A stretch of 26,104 nucleotides of DNA from Bacteroidota bacterium (GTDB lineage Bacteria; Bacteroidota; Bacteroidia; Bacteroidales; Prolixibacteraceae): NCBI GenBank assembly GCA_030691295.1, contig JAUYEQ010000463.1, forward strand, positions 1 through 26,104. Reading direction: 5' to 3'. The stretch's first letter is position 1, and each line of letters starts with the position of its first letter. Shown here piece after piece: positions 14,680 to 23,268 of the stretch. The position numbers were made by a program, and so were the translations under genes. The notes under the pieces were generated by a model. That model had not been told where the DNA came from and made no database searches. It saw only the letters and a program-made list of their open reading frames with translations.

Positions 14680-17127
14680 TCAAAGTTTTCCTATTTTAAA
14701 AACATCTCCTTTTTTCGTTGCCAAATCATATTCAAATATTTTTTTTAAGTCAGACGCAGTAGCCGGAGCATTTGAATGATTTAAAGGCGCTTGAATTTCA
14801 GCCACAGTGAAGAATGTGTTGGGGTTTTCTCCTTTGGCTTCTTTTAAGCCTTTGCCTTTGAGCGGAGAGTATGAACGTATGCGACAGTTTCCACCAATTG
14901 AAGATTTAATGGTTGCCTTGGTTCTTTCGCCATTCTTCCATTGCATATCGACCTCAAAACCGCCTCTGGCCTTTAGTCCGCTTACGCTTCCATCTTTCCA
15001 AACCGAAGGAAGGGCTGGCAGCAAATGTACAGCGCCATCCTGACTTTGCAGCAGCATTTCGGCGATACCTGCTGTGCACCCGAAGTTACCATCAATCTGG
15101 AATGGTGGGTGAGCATCAAAAAGGTTCGTATAGGTTCCTCCGGCCATTCTGCCACCCGGAAGGATAGGTTTCAATTGTTCCGTAATCAGTTTATAGGCAT
15201 GGTCGCCATCAAGCAAACGCGCCCAGAAATTCACTTTCCAGCCCATCGACCATCCGGTTGATGCATCGCCGCGCGCAATTAAGGTGGTCTTTGCTGCACT
15301 GAATAATTCAGGATTGCGGTAAGGCGAAATCTGGTTTGACGGGAAAAGACCATACAAATGAGATACGTGACGATGTTGATCGGTTGGATTGTCTAAATCT
15401 TCCATCCATTCCTGCAATTGTCCCCATTTCCCAATTTGCATAGGAGGCATTCTTTTTAAGGTTTCGCTAAGTGTCACAACCAATTCCTGATCGGTGTTCA
15501 GAATTTGAGCTGCTTCCATGGTTCTGGTGAAAATATCGAATACTAATTGGTTGTCCATGGTTACTCCGGCAGCCAAAGTCGATGGGCGACCTTGCGGGTT
15601 ATTCTCCGGAGAAGTAGACGGACAAACCACCAACCAATGATTTACAGGCTCTTCAACCAGGAAGTCGAGAAAAAACATGGCTGATTCTTTAATTACAGGA
15701 TAAACTGATTTCAGGAATTCTTTATCGCCACTGAAAGCATATTTCTCGAACAAGTGTTGCGAAAGCCACGCTCCACCCATTGGCCACATACCCCAGGTTG
15801 CCCCATCGATCGGCCCGTTAATGCGCCATATATCCGTGTTGTGGTGAAGTACCCATCCGCGCGCACCATACATATCTTGGGCAGTCTTTTTACCCGTTTC
15901 CGAAAGTTCGCGAATCATCTGGACTAGCGGTTCATTCATTTCCGTCATATTGGTAATTTCCGACGGCCAGTAATTCATTTCGGTATTGATGTTCACCGTA
16001 TATTTGCTATCCCATGCCGGAGCTAACTCATCGGCCCATATTCCCTGAAGATTTGCCGGTTGTCCGCCTGGGCGTGAAGAAGAAATCAATAAGTACCGAC
16101 CAAATTGGAAGTAAATACTCACAAACTGAGGATCGTTTCCTGTGGCAAACTCGGCCAAACGTATGTTGGTTGGTTTCTTTGCTGCATCGGTTACACCCAA
16201 ATCAAGTTTCACCCTGTTAAAGTAGTTCTGAAAATCAGCAACATGATCTTTTAAAGCCTGATCGTACTTCTTTTTCAAGGCTTTCTGAAGATAAGCATTC
16301 GCTCTTTCTGTGGCATTGGCGCTCACATCCTGGTAATTCACAAAACTGGTAGCCATTGAAATATAAAGCGTTACCAAATCAGCATTGGCAACATCCAATG
16401 AAGATTCTGAAGCGGTTACCTTACCTCCTTTAGCCACGATTTTGACCTTGGCCTCGAACTTTACACTTCCGGGCATCTTTTCAAATTCGCTGGTAATTCC
16501 TGACATGATGAGTTCGCCGTTCGCATTGGCGGTAACATTTACCACAGATGGTTTCGGCCTGTCCATTGCTGCCGAAAATGTGATTGAACCCGGCTTATCA
16601 GCTTTAATTTGCACAATGATGACCTGGTCGGGAAAAGAAGAAAACACACTGGTTTCGTATTTTACTCCGTTTGATTCGTAACGCGAAGATGCTATTGCTT
16701 TTTCCAAATCGAGTTCACGATAATAATTGGTATAATTCTCATGTCCGGGGAATGTTAACTTCAGGTTACCAACCGTTTGGTAGGGCATTCCATGTGAAGC
16801 TTTCGTTATAAAATTCTTGTTTACCAAATCCTGTGCTTCCTTGTACTTGCCGTCAAAAATCAGCTTCCTGACTTCTTCCAACGATCCTTTTGCATCGGGA
16901 TTGTCGTTCCGGTTGGGGCTGCCAGCCCATAAGGTTTCTTCATTCAGTTGAATCACTTCGTTTACGGGGTCGCCATAAATCATGGCTCCTAAGCGACCGT
17001 TTCCAATTGGCAAAGCTTCAACCCATTGTTTGGCGGGCTGTTCGTACCAAAGTTTCAAGGATTTGTTTTGTGAATTGGCTTCATAAACCAATGCAAGGAT
17101 TAGTATCCAGAAAAAAGTATGTTTCAT
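14680..17127 (-). CDS. GH95 family alpha-L-fucosidase/alpha-L-galactosidase
   Basis: An 815-aa exported inverting glycosidase that removes terminal alpha-1,2-fucose or, in some members, alpha-L-galactose from xyloglucan, xylan or mucin side chains. The signal peptide is [20 protein letters not shown]. The N-terminal GH95 domain begins [20 protein letters not shown], and the (alpha/alpha)6 catalytic domain follows. Active-site elements are [12 protein letters not shown] (N379, N381, the water-activating Asn pair), [10 protein letters not shown] (E508, the proposed general acid) and [15 protein letters not shown] (670-683). Length is normal for the family. It lies 155 nt after the GH10 gene; that gap holds nothing I recognise. 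Substrate choice between fucose and L-galactose cannot be decided here; the xylan context allows either. Confidence 0.93.
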   Translation of the reverse strand: MKHTFFWILILALVYEANSQNKSLKLWYEQPAKQWVEALPIGNGRLGAMIYGDPVNEVIQLNEETLWAGSPNRNDNPDAKGSLEEVRKLIFDGKYKEAQDLVNKNFITKASHGMPYQTVGNLKLTFPGHENYTNYYRELDLEKAIASSRYESNGVKYETSVFSSFPDQVIIVQIKADKPGSITFSAAMDRPKPSVVNVTANANGELIMSGITSEFEKMPGSVKFEAKVKIVAKGGKVTASESSLDVANADLVTLYISMATSFVNYQDVSANATERANAYLQKALKKKYDQALKDHVADFQNYFNRVKLDLGVTDAAKKPTNIRLAEFATGNDPQFVSIYFQFGRYLLISSSRPGGQPANLQGIWADELAPAWDSKYTVNINTEMNYWPSEITNMTEMNEPLVQMIRELSETGKKTAQDMYGARGWVLHHNTDIWRINGPIDGATWGMWPMGGAWLSQHLFEKYAFSGDKEFLKSVYPVIKESAMFFLDFLVEEPVNHWLVVCPSTSPENNPQGRPSTLAAGVTMDNQLVFDIFTRTMEAAQILNTDQELVVTLSETLKRMPPMQIGKWGQLQEWMEDLDNPTDQHRHVSHLYGLFPSNQISPYRNPELFSAAKTTLIARGDASTGWSMGWKVNFWARLLDGDHAYKLITEQLKPILPGGRMAGGTYTNLFDAHPPFQIDGNFGCTAGIAEMLLQSQDGAVHLLPALPSVWKDGSVSGLKARGGFEVDMQWKNGERTKATIKSSIGGNCRIRSYSPLKGKGLKEAKGENPNTFFTVAEIQAPLNHSNAPATASDLKKIFEYDLATKKGDVFKIGKL

Positions 17128-17282
17128 AAAAACAGAATTTCAATTGTTTGTAAAATTTTCGATCCTCACTTAATATTGTCGTGTAACAGCTGCTAATGAT
17201 GCTTGAGGTTTGCTCCATGCCCCATGCTCACATTAGCCGAAACCCACTAAATTTTGTCCTGAACTTACCTTACGATACGATT

Positions 17283-18431
17283 TCACCTTTTGGGAACATT
17301 TAAAACCGCATCCATTGCTGGTTTAGGGGTTTTATCCCTATTATATAGCAACGGATAATTGGTCCGACCCGGCACCGGATAGTCATTTTTCCAAGACATA
17401 CCATCGTGAAGCCCCCATAAGGTAACCCGGTCAATCTTATCTCGTTTCTTGTAAAAAATATCAAATAGTTCGGCATAACGATCAGCCAGTTGTACTTCAA
17501 CATTGGCAGGAAGTCCTTTGGAATATGGATCCATAAAAGTTTTGAATTCTTCCAACTGCCATTGAGGATCGCTCATAATATTACCAATCAACTGACCTTC
17601 TTTGGTCACCGGAAGCACATCCACGTCCAGTTCGGTAATCATGACCTTTACGCCCAGGGCAGCAAAGGTGTCAATAGCCGCTTCGATGTATTCATTCTTT
17701 GGAAAATTTAAACCCCAGTGACCCTGAATACCAATACCGTCAATACGGATACCTTCTTTTTTAAGCATGCGTACCATCCGGGCAATTCCGTCACGTTTGG
17801 CAGGGCGCCAGGCGTTAAAATCATTGTAATACAATTCTGCGTCAGGAGCATACTGGTTGGCAAATTTGAAAGCCAATTTCACCAACTCGTCCCCATCGCC
17901 AATACCTTTTACCCAAGTGGTTGGCCTGTACGATCCATCGTTGTCAATCACCTCGTTCACTACATCCCACGCATGAATCCTGCCAGTATATCTTCCGGCT
18001 ACCTGCTCAATGTAGCTCCTCATTTGCTCCACCAACGCATCGTGTGATTTTGTAATCCCGTGTTCGTCCCTGAAAAACCAATCAGGTGTTTGGTTGTGCC
18101 AAATTAGTGTATGTCCAACAATAAACATGTTGTGTTCTTCCCCGAACTTGACAAATGCATCACCCGGCGCGAAATTCCACACATCAGGTTTCGGATGGAC
18201 GATTTCGGCCTTCAGAACATTTTCAGGAGTAATGGAATTGAATTGATTAACAACAAGCCTCCCTGAAACCGAATCGGAACCATTAACAATGTCATCATTG
18301 ACAGAACAACCAATTTTAAAAGCTTCTTTATAAACCTCTTTTAGTGTCTTGTTTTGTGAGACATCTACTTTGTGAGATGAACAATTCACAAGAAAAACAG
18401 CAATAACTATTATCAGCAATAATCTTTTCAT
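17283..18431 (-). CDS. GH10 endo-beta-1,4-xylanase lipoprotein
   Basis: A 382-aa retaining endoxylanase that cuts the xylan backbone. A lipoprotein signal peptide ends in LVNC (C17), so the enzyme is membrane anchored, probably at the outer membrane. A single GH10 barrel follows: NSITPENVLKAE, VGHTLIWHNQTPDWFF, HAWDVVNEVID (acid/base E160), GIGIQGHWG, VMITELDVDV (nucleophile E267) and the closing VTLWGLHDGMSW. No carbohydrate-binding insertion is present, so it is the short GH10 form. It follows the tannase-family gene by 59 nt and is likely co-transcribed with it, which fits removal of ester groups together with backbone cleavage. Confidence 0.96.
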   Translation of the reverse strand: MKRLLLIIVIAVFLVNCSSHKVDVSQNKTLKEVYKEAFKIGCSVNDDIVNGSDSVSGRLVVNQFNSITPENVLKAEIVHPKPDVWNFAPGDAFVKFGEEHNMFIVGHTLIWHNQTPDWFFRDEHGITKSHDALVEQMRSYIEQVAGRYTGRIHAWDVVNEVIDNDGSYRPTTWVKGIGDGDELVKLAFKFANQYAPDAELYYNDFNAWRPAKRDGIARMVRMLKKEGIRIDGIGIQGHWGLNFPKNEYIEAAIDTFAALGVKVMITELDVDVLPVTKEGQLIGNIMSDPQWQLEEFKTFMDPYSKGLPANVEVQLADRYAELFDIFYKKRDKIDRVTLWGLHDGMSWKNDYPVPGRTNYPLLYNRDKTPKPAMDAVLNVPKR

Positions 18432-18490
18432 ACATCTAATTTTTTATTTTTGAAACAAAGAGCATACTTGAATTTGTATTGAATTTAGTA

Positions 18491-20239
18491 TTATGGAGCC
18501 TCACTCACAAATGAAGATACCTGATCAGCCGGTCCTCCTTTATATTTGGAATAATTTGGATACGAACACAGCAAATATCCTGCTCCTTCCTGTTTATCTC
18601 CAATTTTGCCTTTTGGATCGATAACAAGTGTTTTGGACGGTGCCCGATTTTCTTCAACCCAAGCCATCATCAGATTCATATTATCGTTTCCATCAGGTCC
18701 GGGAATGTTTTTAACATCCACAGGTTTTCCTTCGCCGTTTACTTTATAACTTTTCCCCGATAAACCATGTCCAGCCTGAGGAACCACATATAAACGGGCA
18801 AACTGATCAATTGTATTTCGTCCCATTTTGTCGATAAGCGACTGGTAATAATCGAGCTGAGCGCCGCAGGAAGCAATGTTATCTATTGCACCAATGGTAA
18901 TGATCATCTTTCCGCCATTTTTATAAAAAGCTGAAAGATCAGGATTTGTAGAATCAATCCATTCTGACAGTTGCTCCCTACGTTTGTTCCATTTTCCTCC
19001 TTCAACGTAATCGAGCGGATTGGCTTTAATGTCCTGCATCAGAAACCCGGTAACGCCAATTGTGCCCAAAGAACCGTGAACAGGAGCGTTTTCTCCGGCG
19101 CCTTCCTGGCCTTTAAATCGTTGACCGGTAATCATTCCGAAACCATCGGGTTCGGTTGTAGGCAGCCACATACCAAACGAGGTTACCCCGTTGGCCAATG
19201 GGGTTGCAAATTGGTAAGAACTATATACAAATTCCATTGTTTTGATTTGTTCATCAGTTAGTTTAGCCGATTCCGACTTGTCATTCGGGTCAGGATCAAT
19301 GTTGTCAGGCGCACGCAATGCAGCCCATGGATCGGTTGGGCCAATTCCATCGTTCACATTAAAAATAGCCCGTGCAGCCATGTAGTTGCTAATTATCCCA
19401 TCGGCAAGTCCGTCAAGCTGATCGCCTTGTCTGAGAAATTCGACCCTGATGGCATTTACCTTGGCCGGTGTCACCCAGTTTTTCAACGATTTTTCCTGAA
19501 TTTTCATCAGTTCGGGAGCAAGCATTAAGCTCGAAAAGTTTACAATCGGAACATTGGCAATTATTCCGTTGTAATCTTTCGGGTATCGTTGAGCTACTGT
19601 GAGCGCTTCGCGTCCACCCTGCGAGTTTCCCACATAATAATTGAACACAGGCCGCTTCCCATATACCCGCTCAATGATTACCATTACGGCGTCATGGGTT
19701 TTCTTCATCTGCATGTAACCAAGATTCCGGATTGCTTCATCATTCAAAGCCCATTCGTCTCCCGGGGTCGGACCTGATGCCAATGGTTTGCTCTGTGCTC
19801 CTCCAAAACCCATGCCACCTGCCTGATGCCCGGAGTCGCTTCCATACAAAGCAAATCCTTTGTCAACCATCGAATTTTTGCCCTCTCTTACTGTAATTGT
19901 ACCGTTTATTCCACCTCCTCCGGCCTGAATGGAACGATGAGACCAACTGGCTGGCAACAATACCCTGAAATTAATGGGCCAGCCGTTTGGATCAACAGGA
20001 AATATGGAGCCTTCAACAACACCATAAGCAGGAGCAGCATCCGTGGCTTCAATCCACCGTGGCTCATAAAGTTTTACCGAACTTACAGGTTCGCCAATTT
20101 CCGGAGCAGGAACAAACTTCCCAGCTTTTGCGATATCGGCTTTGGAAATAGTAATATTTGCAGGAATTTTTGTCTGGCCAAAAGTTAGTGAAGCCGCCCA
20201 AAATGATACTGCAATAACAAAACAGGATATTTTTCTCAT
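18491..20239 (-). CDS. Tannase/feruloyl-esterase family hydrolase lacking the family cysteines
   Basis: A 582-aa exported alpha/beta hydrolase (signal peptide ending LTFGQ) of the tannase/feruloyl esterase family. Family features seen: an oxyanion-side AGGGGINGTI, GFALYGSDSGHQ, nucleophile elbow VGNSQGGRE (S206), a Ca-binding-like DQLDGLADGII (273-282), D453 in IGAIDNIASCG and H491 in PQAGHGLSG. In fungal and bacterial relatives the nucleophile and histidine are each next to a cysteine (the CS-D-HC motif). Here the neighbours are Asn and Gly, so the tethering disulfide is absent, and the Cys usual before the Asp-rich lid is also missing. With GH10 and GH67 beside it, a role in removing feruloyl or other phenolic esters from xylan is the likely one. 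Substrate is not proven. Confidence 0.85.
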   Translation of the reverse strand: MRKISCFVIAVSFWAASLTFGQTKIPANITISKADIAKAGKFVPAPEIGEPVSSVKLYEPRWIEATDAAPAYGVVEGSIFPVDPNGWPINFRVLLPASWSHRSIQAGGGGINGTITVREGKNSMVDKGFALYGSDSGHQAGGMGFGGAQSKPLASGPTPGDEWALNDEAIRNLGYMQMKKTHDAVMVIIERVYGKRPVFNYYVGNSQGGREALTVAQRYPKDYNGIIANVPIVNFSSLMLAPELMKIQEKSLKNWVTPAKVNAIRVEFLRQGDQLDGLADGIISNYMAARAIFNVNDGIGPTDPWAALRAPDNIDPDPNDKSESAKLTDEQIKTMEFVYSSYQFATPLANGVTSFGMWLPTTEPDGFGMITGQRFKGQEGAGENAPVHGSLGTIGVTGFLMQDIKANPLDYVEGGKWNKRREQLSEWIDSTNPDLSAFYKNGGKMIITIGAIDNIASCGAQLDYYQSLIDKMGRNTIDQFARLYVVPQAGHGLSGKSYKVNGEGKPVDVKNIPGPDGNDNMNLMMAWVEENRAPSKTLVIDPKGKIGDKQEGAGYLLCSYPNYSKYKGGPADQVSSFVSEAP

Positions 20240-20297
20240 ATTTTCTTTAATTTATGTATTTTGAGTCATTGTTGTCCGGTAAAATAATAAATTTATC

Positions 20298-20406
20298 CGC
20301 TACGCGGAAGTGCAAATTTTGGTTGTATTGATCTACAATACTTTATCCCTGCCTGAGGCCGGCAGGCGCTACGCGGAAATTTCTCCGTAGTAGATTTAGT
20401 ATTGTA
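20298..20406. repeat. Nested palindromes and a direct repeat, GC-rich island
   Basis: In the 261-nt gap between the GH43 and tannase genes, TACAATACT (20334-20342) and AGTATTGTA (20398-20406) form outer 9-bp inverted arms. Inside, CCTGCC (20348-20353) pairs with GGCAGG (20361-20366). The 12-mer CGCTACGCGGAA occurs twice (20298-20309 and 20367-20378) and its core CCGCTACGCGG can itself fold. The GC-rich island stands out from A/T-rich flanks and resembles a small dispersed palindromic repeat. No poly-T follows it, so it is a poor terminator. Confidence 0.7.
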
Positions 20407-20500
20407 TTAGTAAAAACAAGCCCCTAACAGCGTTTACCTCGCAGAGGTTAAACCAAACAAGTAACAATTAACGATTTGAAATTCATAAATAATTCCTCAT

Positions 20501-21850
20501 TTATTTGAACTGCAGCCAGTCAATTTCAGTTTTATTTTCATCTTTCATTACCAAAACCAGGTTGTGAATTCCAGATTGAAATTTTGATACTTTTGCTTCA
20601 ACTGTATTCCAGTTTTTACTTTTTGGAACATTTACTTCAGCAATTACAGGACCATCGGCTTTATCCAACCTGATTTGCAAAGTGCTTCCATTTTCTGACT
20701 GGGCCTTTACCTCAACCGTCTTCAATTTCTTCCTTCCAAAATCAACGGTATTGTATTGTACCCAGGCTTCGGGAGCTTCAAGAATTGTTTTCCAGCCGGA
20801 AAAAGTATTGACCGTATCAAGAAGTGCAATGGATGCACCGGTTTTGCTGAGCTTGTTGTACCGATCGGGTTGAATGTTTTCTTTGGCTGAAGTCACTCCT
20901 ACCCCACGCAATGTTGGGATTACTTTCCGAATTTTACCATCGGTATCAAAAAACAAACTATCGACCCTTATCGATCTGTTTTTGTCGAACTTCGGAGAAT
21001 AATCGTTGTGATGATAGAACAAATACCATTGATTGTTATACTGAACAATAGATTGATGATTGGTCCAGCAGTTTTCGGGCGATTCATCCATGATCACTCC
21101 CGTCATTTTGAAAGGTCCCATTGGATTGTTGCCAATAGCATATTCGAGTCGTTCAATTTTGTTTTCAACATGTGGAAAAGTAAGGTAATAAACGCCATTG
21201 CGTTCAAAAACAAAAGGACCTTCCTTCAATCCTTTCTGTGGAAGATTGGGAATTGCCAACGGTTCTGAATCCAATTCAAGCATATTCTCTTTTAACTTGG
21301 CCACAAATAGATTTCCCATCGACCAGTACAAATAAGCCTGTCCGTCTTTGTCGATGAGCACATTCGGATCGATCCCATTAACGCCTTTAATAGGTTCGGT
21401 TTGCGGAATATAAGGTCCTTCAGGTTTGTCGGCCACAGCGACTCCAATACCAAAACCTTTTCTTCCGTTTGGATCAGCGACGTTTTTGTTGGCCGGAAAA
21501 TAGAAGTAATACTTTCCGTTCCGTTCAATACAATCGGGAGCCCACATACTGTAAGTAGTTGAATCGACCCAAGCCACTTTGTTCTGGCTAACAATCATAC
21601 CGTGATCAGTCCAGTCGGTCAGGTTTTCAGAAGAAAAAACGTGATAGTCTGCCATACAAAACCAGTCTTTTCTCAAACCCTTTCCTTCCGGAGCAGGTAT
21701 ATCATGCGAAGGAAAAACATATACTTTGCCATTGAACACCCTTGCAGTTGGGTCGGCAGAAAACTGATTGCGAACAATGGGATTTTGAGCTGACAAGCTG
21801 CCAACTCCTAAAACTGCCAGACCAAATATGAATGATTTATAATTTTTCAT
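20501..21850 (-). CDS. GH43 beta-xylosidase/alpha-L-arabinofuranosidase-like enzyme with C-terminal CBM6-like domain
   Basis: A 449-aa exported inverting glycosidase (signal peptide ending SLSAQ). The five-bladed propeller carries the GH43 acid trio: D33 in FSADPTARVF (general base), D161 in VNGIDPNVLID (pKa modulator) and E210 in KGLKEGPFVFERNG (general acid). Residues about 325-449 form a jelly-roll CBM6/CBM35-like module (TVDFGRKKLKTVEV ... LQIRLDKADGPVIAEV ... LVMKDENKTEIDWLQF). Such enzymes release arabinose or xylose from arabinoxylan or arabinan. The exact subfamily is not decidable here. It is 261 nt upstream of the tannase-family gene, and its own upstream region holds repeat unit 2. 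Confidence 0.92.
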   Translation of the reverse strand: MKNYKSFIFGLAVLGVGSLSAQNPIVRNQFSADPTARVFNGKVYVFPSHDIPAPEGKGLRKDWFCMADYHVFSSENLTDWTDHGMIVSQNKVAWVDSTTYSMWAPDCIERNGKYYFYFPANKNVADPNGRKGFGIGVAVADKPEGPYIPQTEPIKGVNGIDPNVLIDKDGQAYLYWSMGNLFVAKLKENMLELDSEPLAIPNLPQKGLKEGPFVFERNGVYYLTFPHVENKIERLEYAIGNNPMGPFKMTGVIMDESPENCWTNHQSIVQYNNQWYLFYHHNDYSPKFDKNRSIRVDSLFFDTDGKIRKVIPTLRGVGVTSAKENIQPDRYNKLSKTGASIALLDTVNTFSGWKTILEAPEAWVQYNTVDFGRKKLKTVEVKAQSENGSTLQIRLDKADGPVIAEVNVPKSKNWNTVEAKVSKFQSGIHNLVLVMKDENKTEIDWLQFK

Positions 21851-21893
21851 TGATTTATTTTTAAATTGGTTTTATAAAAAACATTTATTGCCA

Positions 21894-22101
21894 TTTCTTT
21901 AAACCTTATTTCAATAGGCTACCTTAGTAGAAAATCCACGCTCATAGCCCACACCTTATTACCTTATTAAAATTTGCCCTGACAAAATTTAGTTTCAATA
22001 ATAAATGAATATCAACTTTCATAAATAAGGTAATAAGGTTTGTTTAAATTAGTTATTTACTTTCTACTGAGGTTGTTTCTTTAAAAAAATAAGGTTTTCA
22101 A
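21894..22101. repeat. 208-bp repeat unit 2: two facing arms of the AATAAGG family
   Basis: The left arm (21894-21968, reverse) shares TTTCTTTAAACCTTATTT, ACCTTAGTAG and the GGCTA...AGCC block with the left arm of unit 1. The right arm (22024-22101, forward) begins AATAAGGTAATAAGGTT and shares TACTTTCTACTGAGGTT with the other forward arms. The 55-bp spacer is unrelated to that of unit 1. The unit occupies most of the gene-free stretch 21851-22184 between the broken GH9 and GH43. The remaining 22102-22184 holds nothing recognisable. Confidence 0.85.
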
Positions 22102-22184
22102 GACATCGTATTATGGTTAATCCGATTTGATATTTATCTCGTCAATTTTCCCTTGTTCAATAAAAACACATTTTATACTATGTA

Positions 22185-22790
22185 CTATTTATTCTCTTTC
22201 TGTAGCTCGTTAACCGCATTTGCCAGGAAAACATACCATGCGCCACCGTCGATGATGCATTCGTTTTCGCCCCACAGGAAAGGCCAATCATCCTTATTTT
22301 CGAGGTAATCCGGTTTCAGCAATATCAATCCGGGAACAACACCACCGGCAACTGCAGTAAAGTCGCCTCTGTTAGCTCCATAAGCAACTTTTTTTGACTT
22401 GGTACCCACCGAACTTACAAAGGATAAATTTGAATACGGATGACAACCCAACACATAATTAAGTCTTTTGTAAATATATTCAGCACCAATTACATCAGGA
22501 TAAGCTTTGTGCACAAAATAATTGGTTATCGACCAATTTATTGCATGCGAAGTTCCGCCCCAACCACTGGTTATAACCGGCACTCCATACGGATTATCCT
22601 TAATGTTGTTGTCGATAGTTTCCTTGTATTTCAAAACATAGTTTTTTAATTTGTCTTTGTATGCTGCATCAAGATATAATTCGCCTCTGCCCCTATCGTC
22701 AAATGTGGTATGTTTAGCAAACTGGGTTATTTTTTTGCTGATGGGTTCAATCCGGGTATTTGAGGCGGGATACCTTGGAAAATTTCCGGG
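22185..22790 (-). pseudogene. C-terminal part of a GH9 (cellulase-family) enzyme
   Basis: This frame encodes the end of a GH9 catalytic domain: SGWGGTSHAINWSITNYFV, RLNYVLGCHPYSNLSFVSSVG, AYGANRGDF, VVPGLILLKPDYLE and GENECIIDGGAW, the last containing the position of the family's catalytic acid (Glu of NE). The first start codon in frame is a TTG at 22634. However, coding-like sequence continues upstream in the same frame to about 22785 (FPRYPASNTRIEPISKK, ITQFAKHTTFDDRGRGELYL), so the piece is the tail of a larger protein. It is in the -1 frame relative to the N-terminal fragment at 22727-23218. The central catalytic region with the Asp base is missing. Confidence 0.8.
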
Positions 22791-23218
22791 ATTGCCTTAT
22801 CCAGATAAACATTGATTTCCAAGCCATTGCCTTTTGCTGCAACATTTACCCTTGAATTAAAATCAAAATCCTCGTAACGTAAAACAACATCAATACTCTT
22901 GTCTTTATTCACTTTCCGTTCGACCATAATGGGAATCAAATCCCATTGTTCCGGAGTATTTTGCAACCTTACGGCACCTCCGGTAGAAGTTCGTACGCCA
23001 TGATGAATGATTTCGATTCCGGCAGTTTTTTCATCGAAAAACATTCCATTATACTGGTTACTGAATACAAGTACATTTAAACCCGGTTTTTCGAAATACT
23101 CCAAATCGTTGAGCCTGAGTTGTTGCCCAAAAGAACCATTGGCATACAAACAAAAAAGGGTAATAAGTGATACCATTGCCAATCGAAACCGATGGCCTGA
23201 AATCTTGCTTTTGTTCAT
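22727..23218 (-). pseudogene. N-terminal part of the same GH9 enzyme (signal peptide and beta-sandwich)
   Basis: The fragment begins with a signal peptide (cleavage near YANGSFGQ) and continues LNDLEYFEKPGLNVLVFSNQ, FFDEKTAGIEIIHHGVRT and VNVYLDKAIPE-like strands. This is the N-terminal beta-sandwich that precedes the barrel in Bacteroidota GH9 enzymes. After IPEIF (about 22785) the residues (QGIPPQIPGLNPSAKK) are out of frame, while the -1 frame carries genuine GH9 sequence. A typical relative is about 800 aa by memory; the two fragments total roughly 345, so around 450 central residues appear deleted. The fragment alone would be a secreted module without a catalytic domain. It lies 50 nt after the GH67 gene. 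Confidence 0.75.
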
Positions 23219-23268
23219 TGTAGTATTTTAGCTGGTTATTGGTTTATATTTCTTTTTTATGACTTGTA

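Noticed and set aside
17128..17282. Possible decayed gene between GH95 and GH10
   Set aside because: No frame gives recognisable protein and no repeat or promoter pattern was found.
22727..22745. Programmed -1 frameshift at a run of seven A directly before the stop of the GH9 N-terminal fragment
   Set aside because: The -1 frame is already GH9-like upstream of the A-run (FPRYPASNTRIEPISKK), so the true join is near 22785 and the A-run is incidental.
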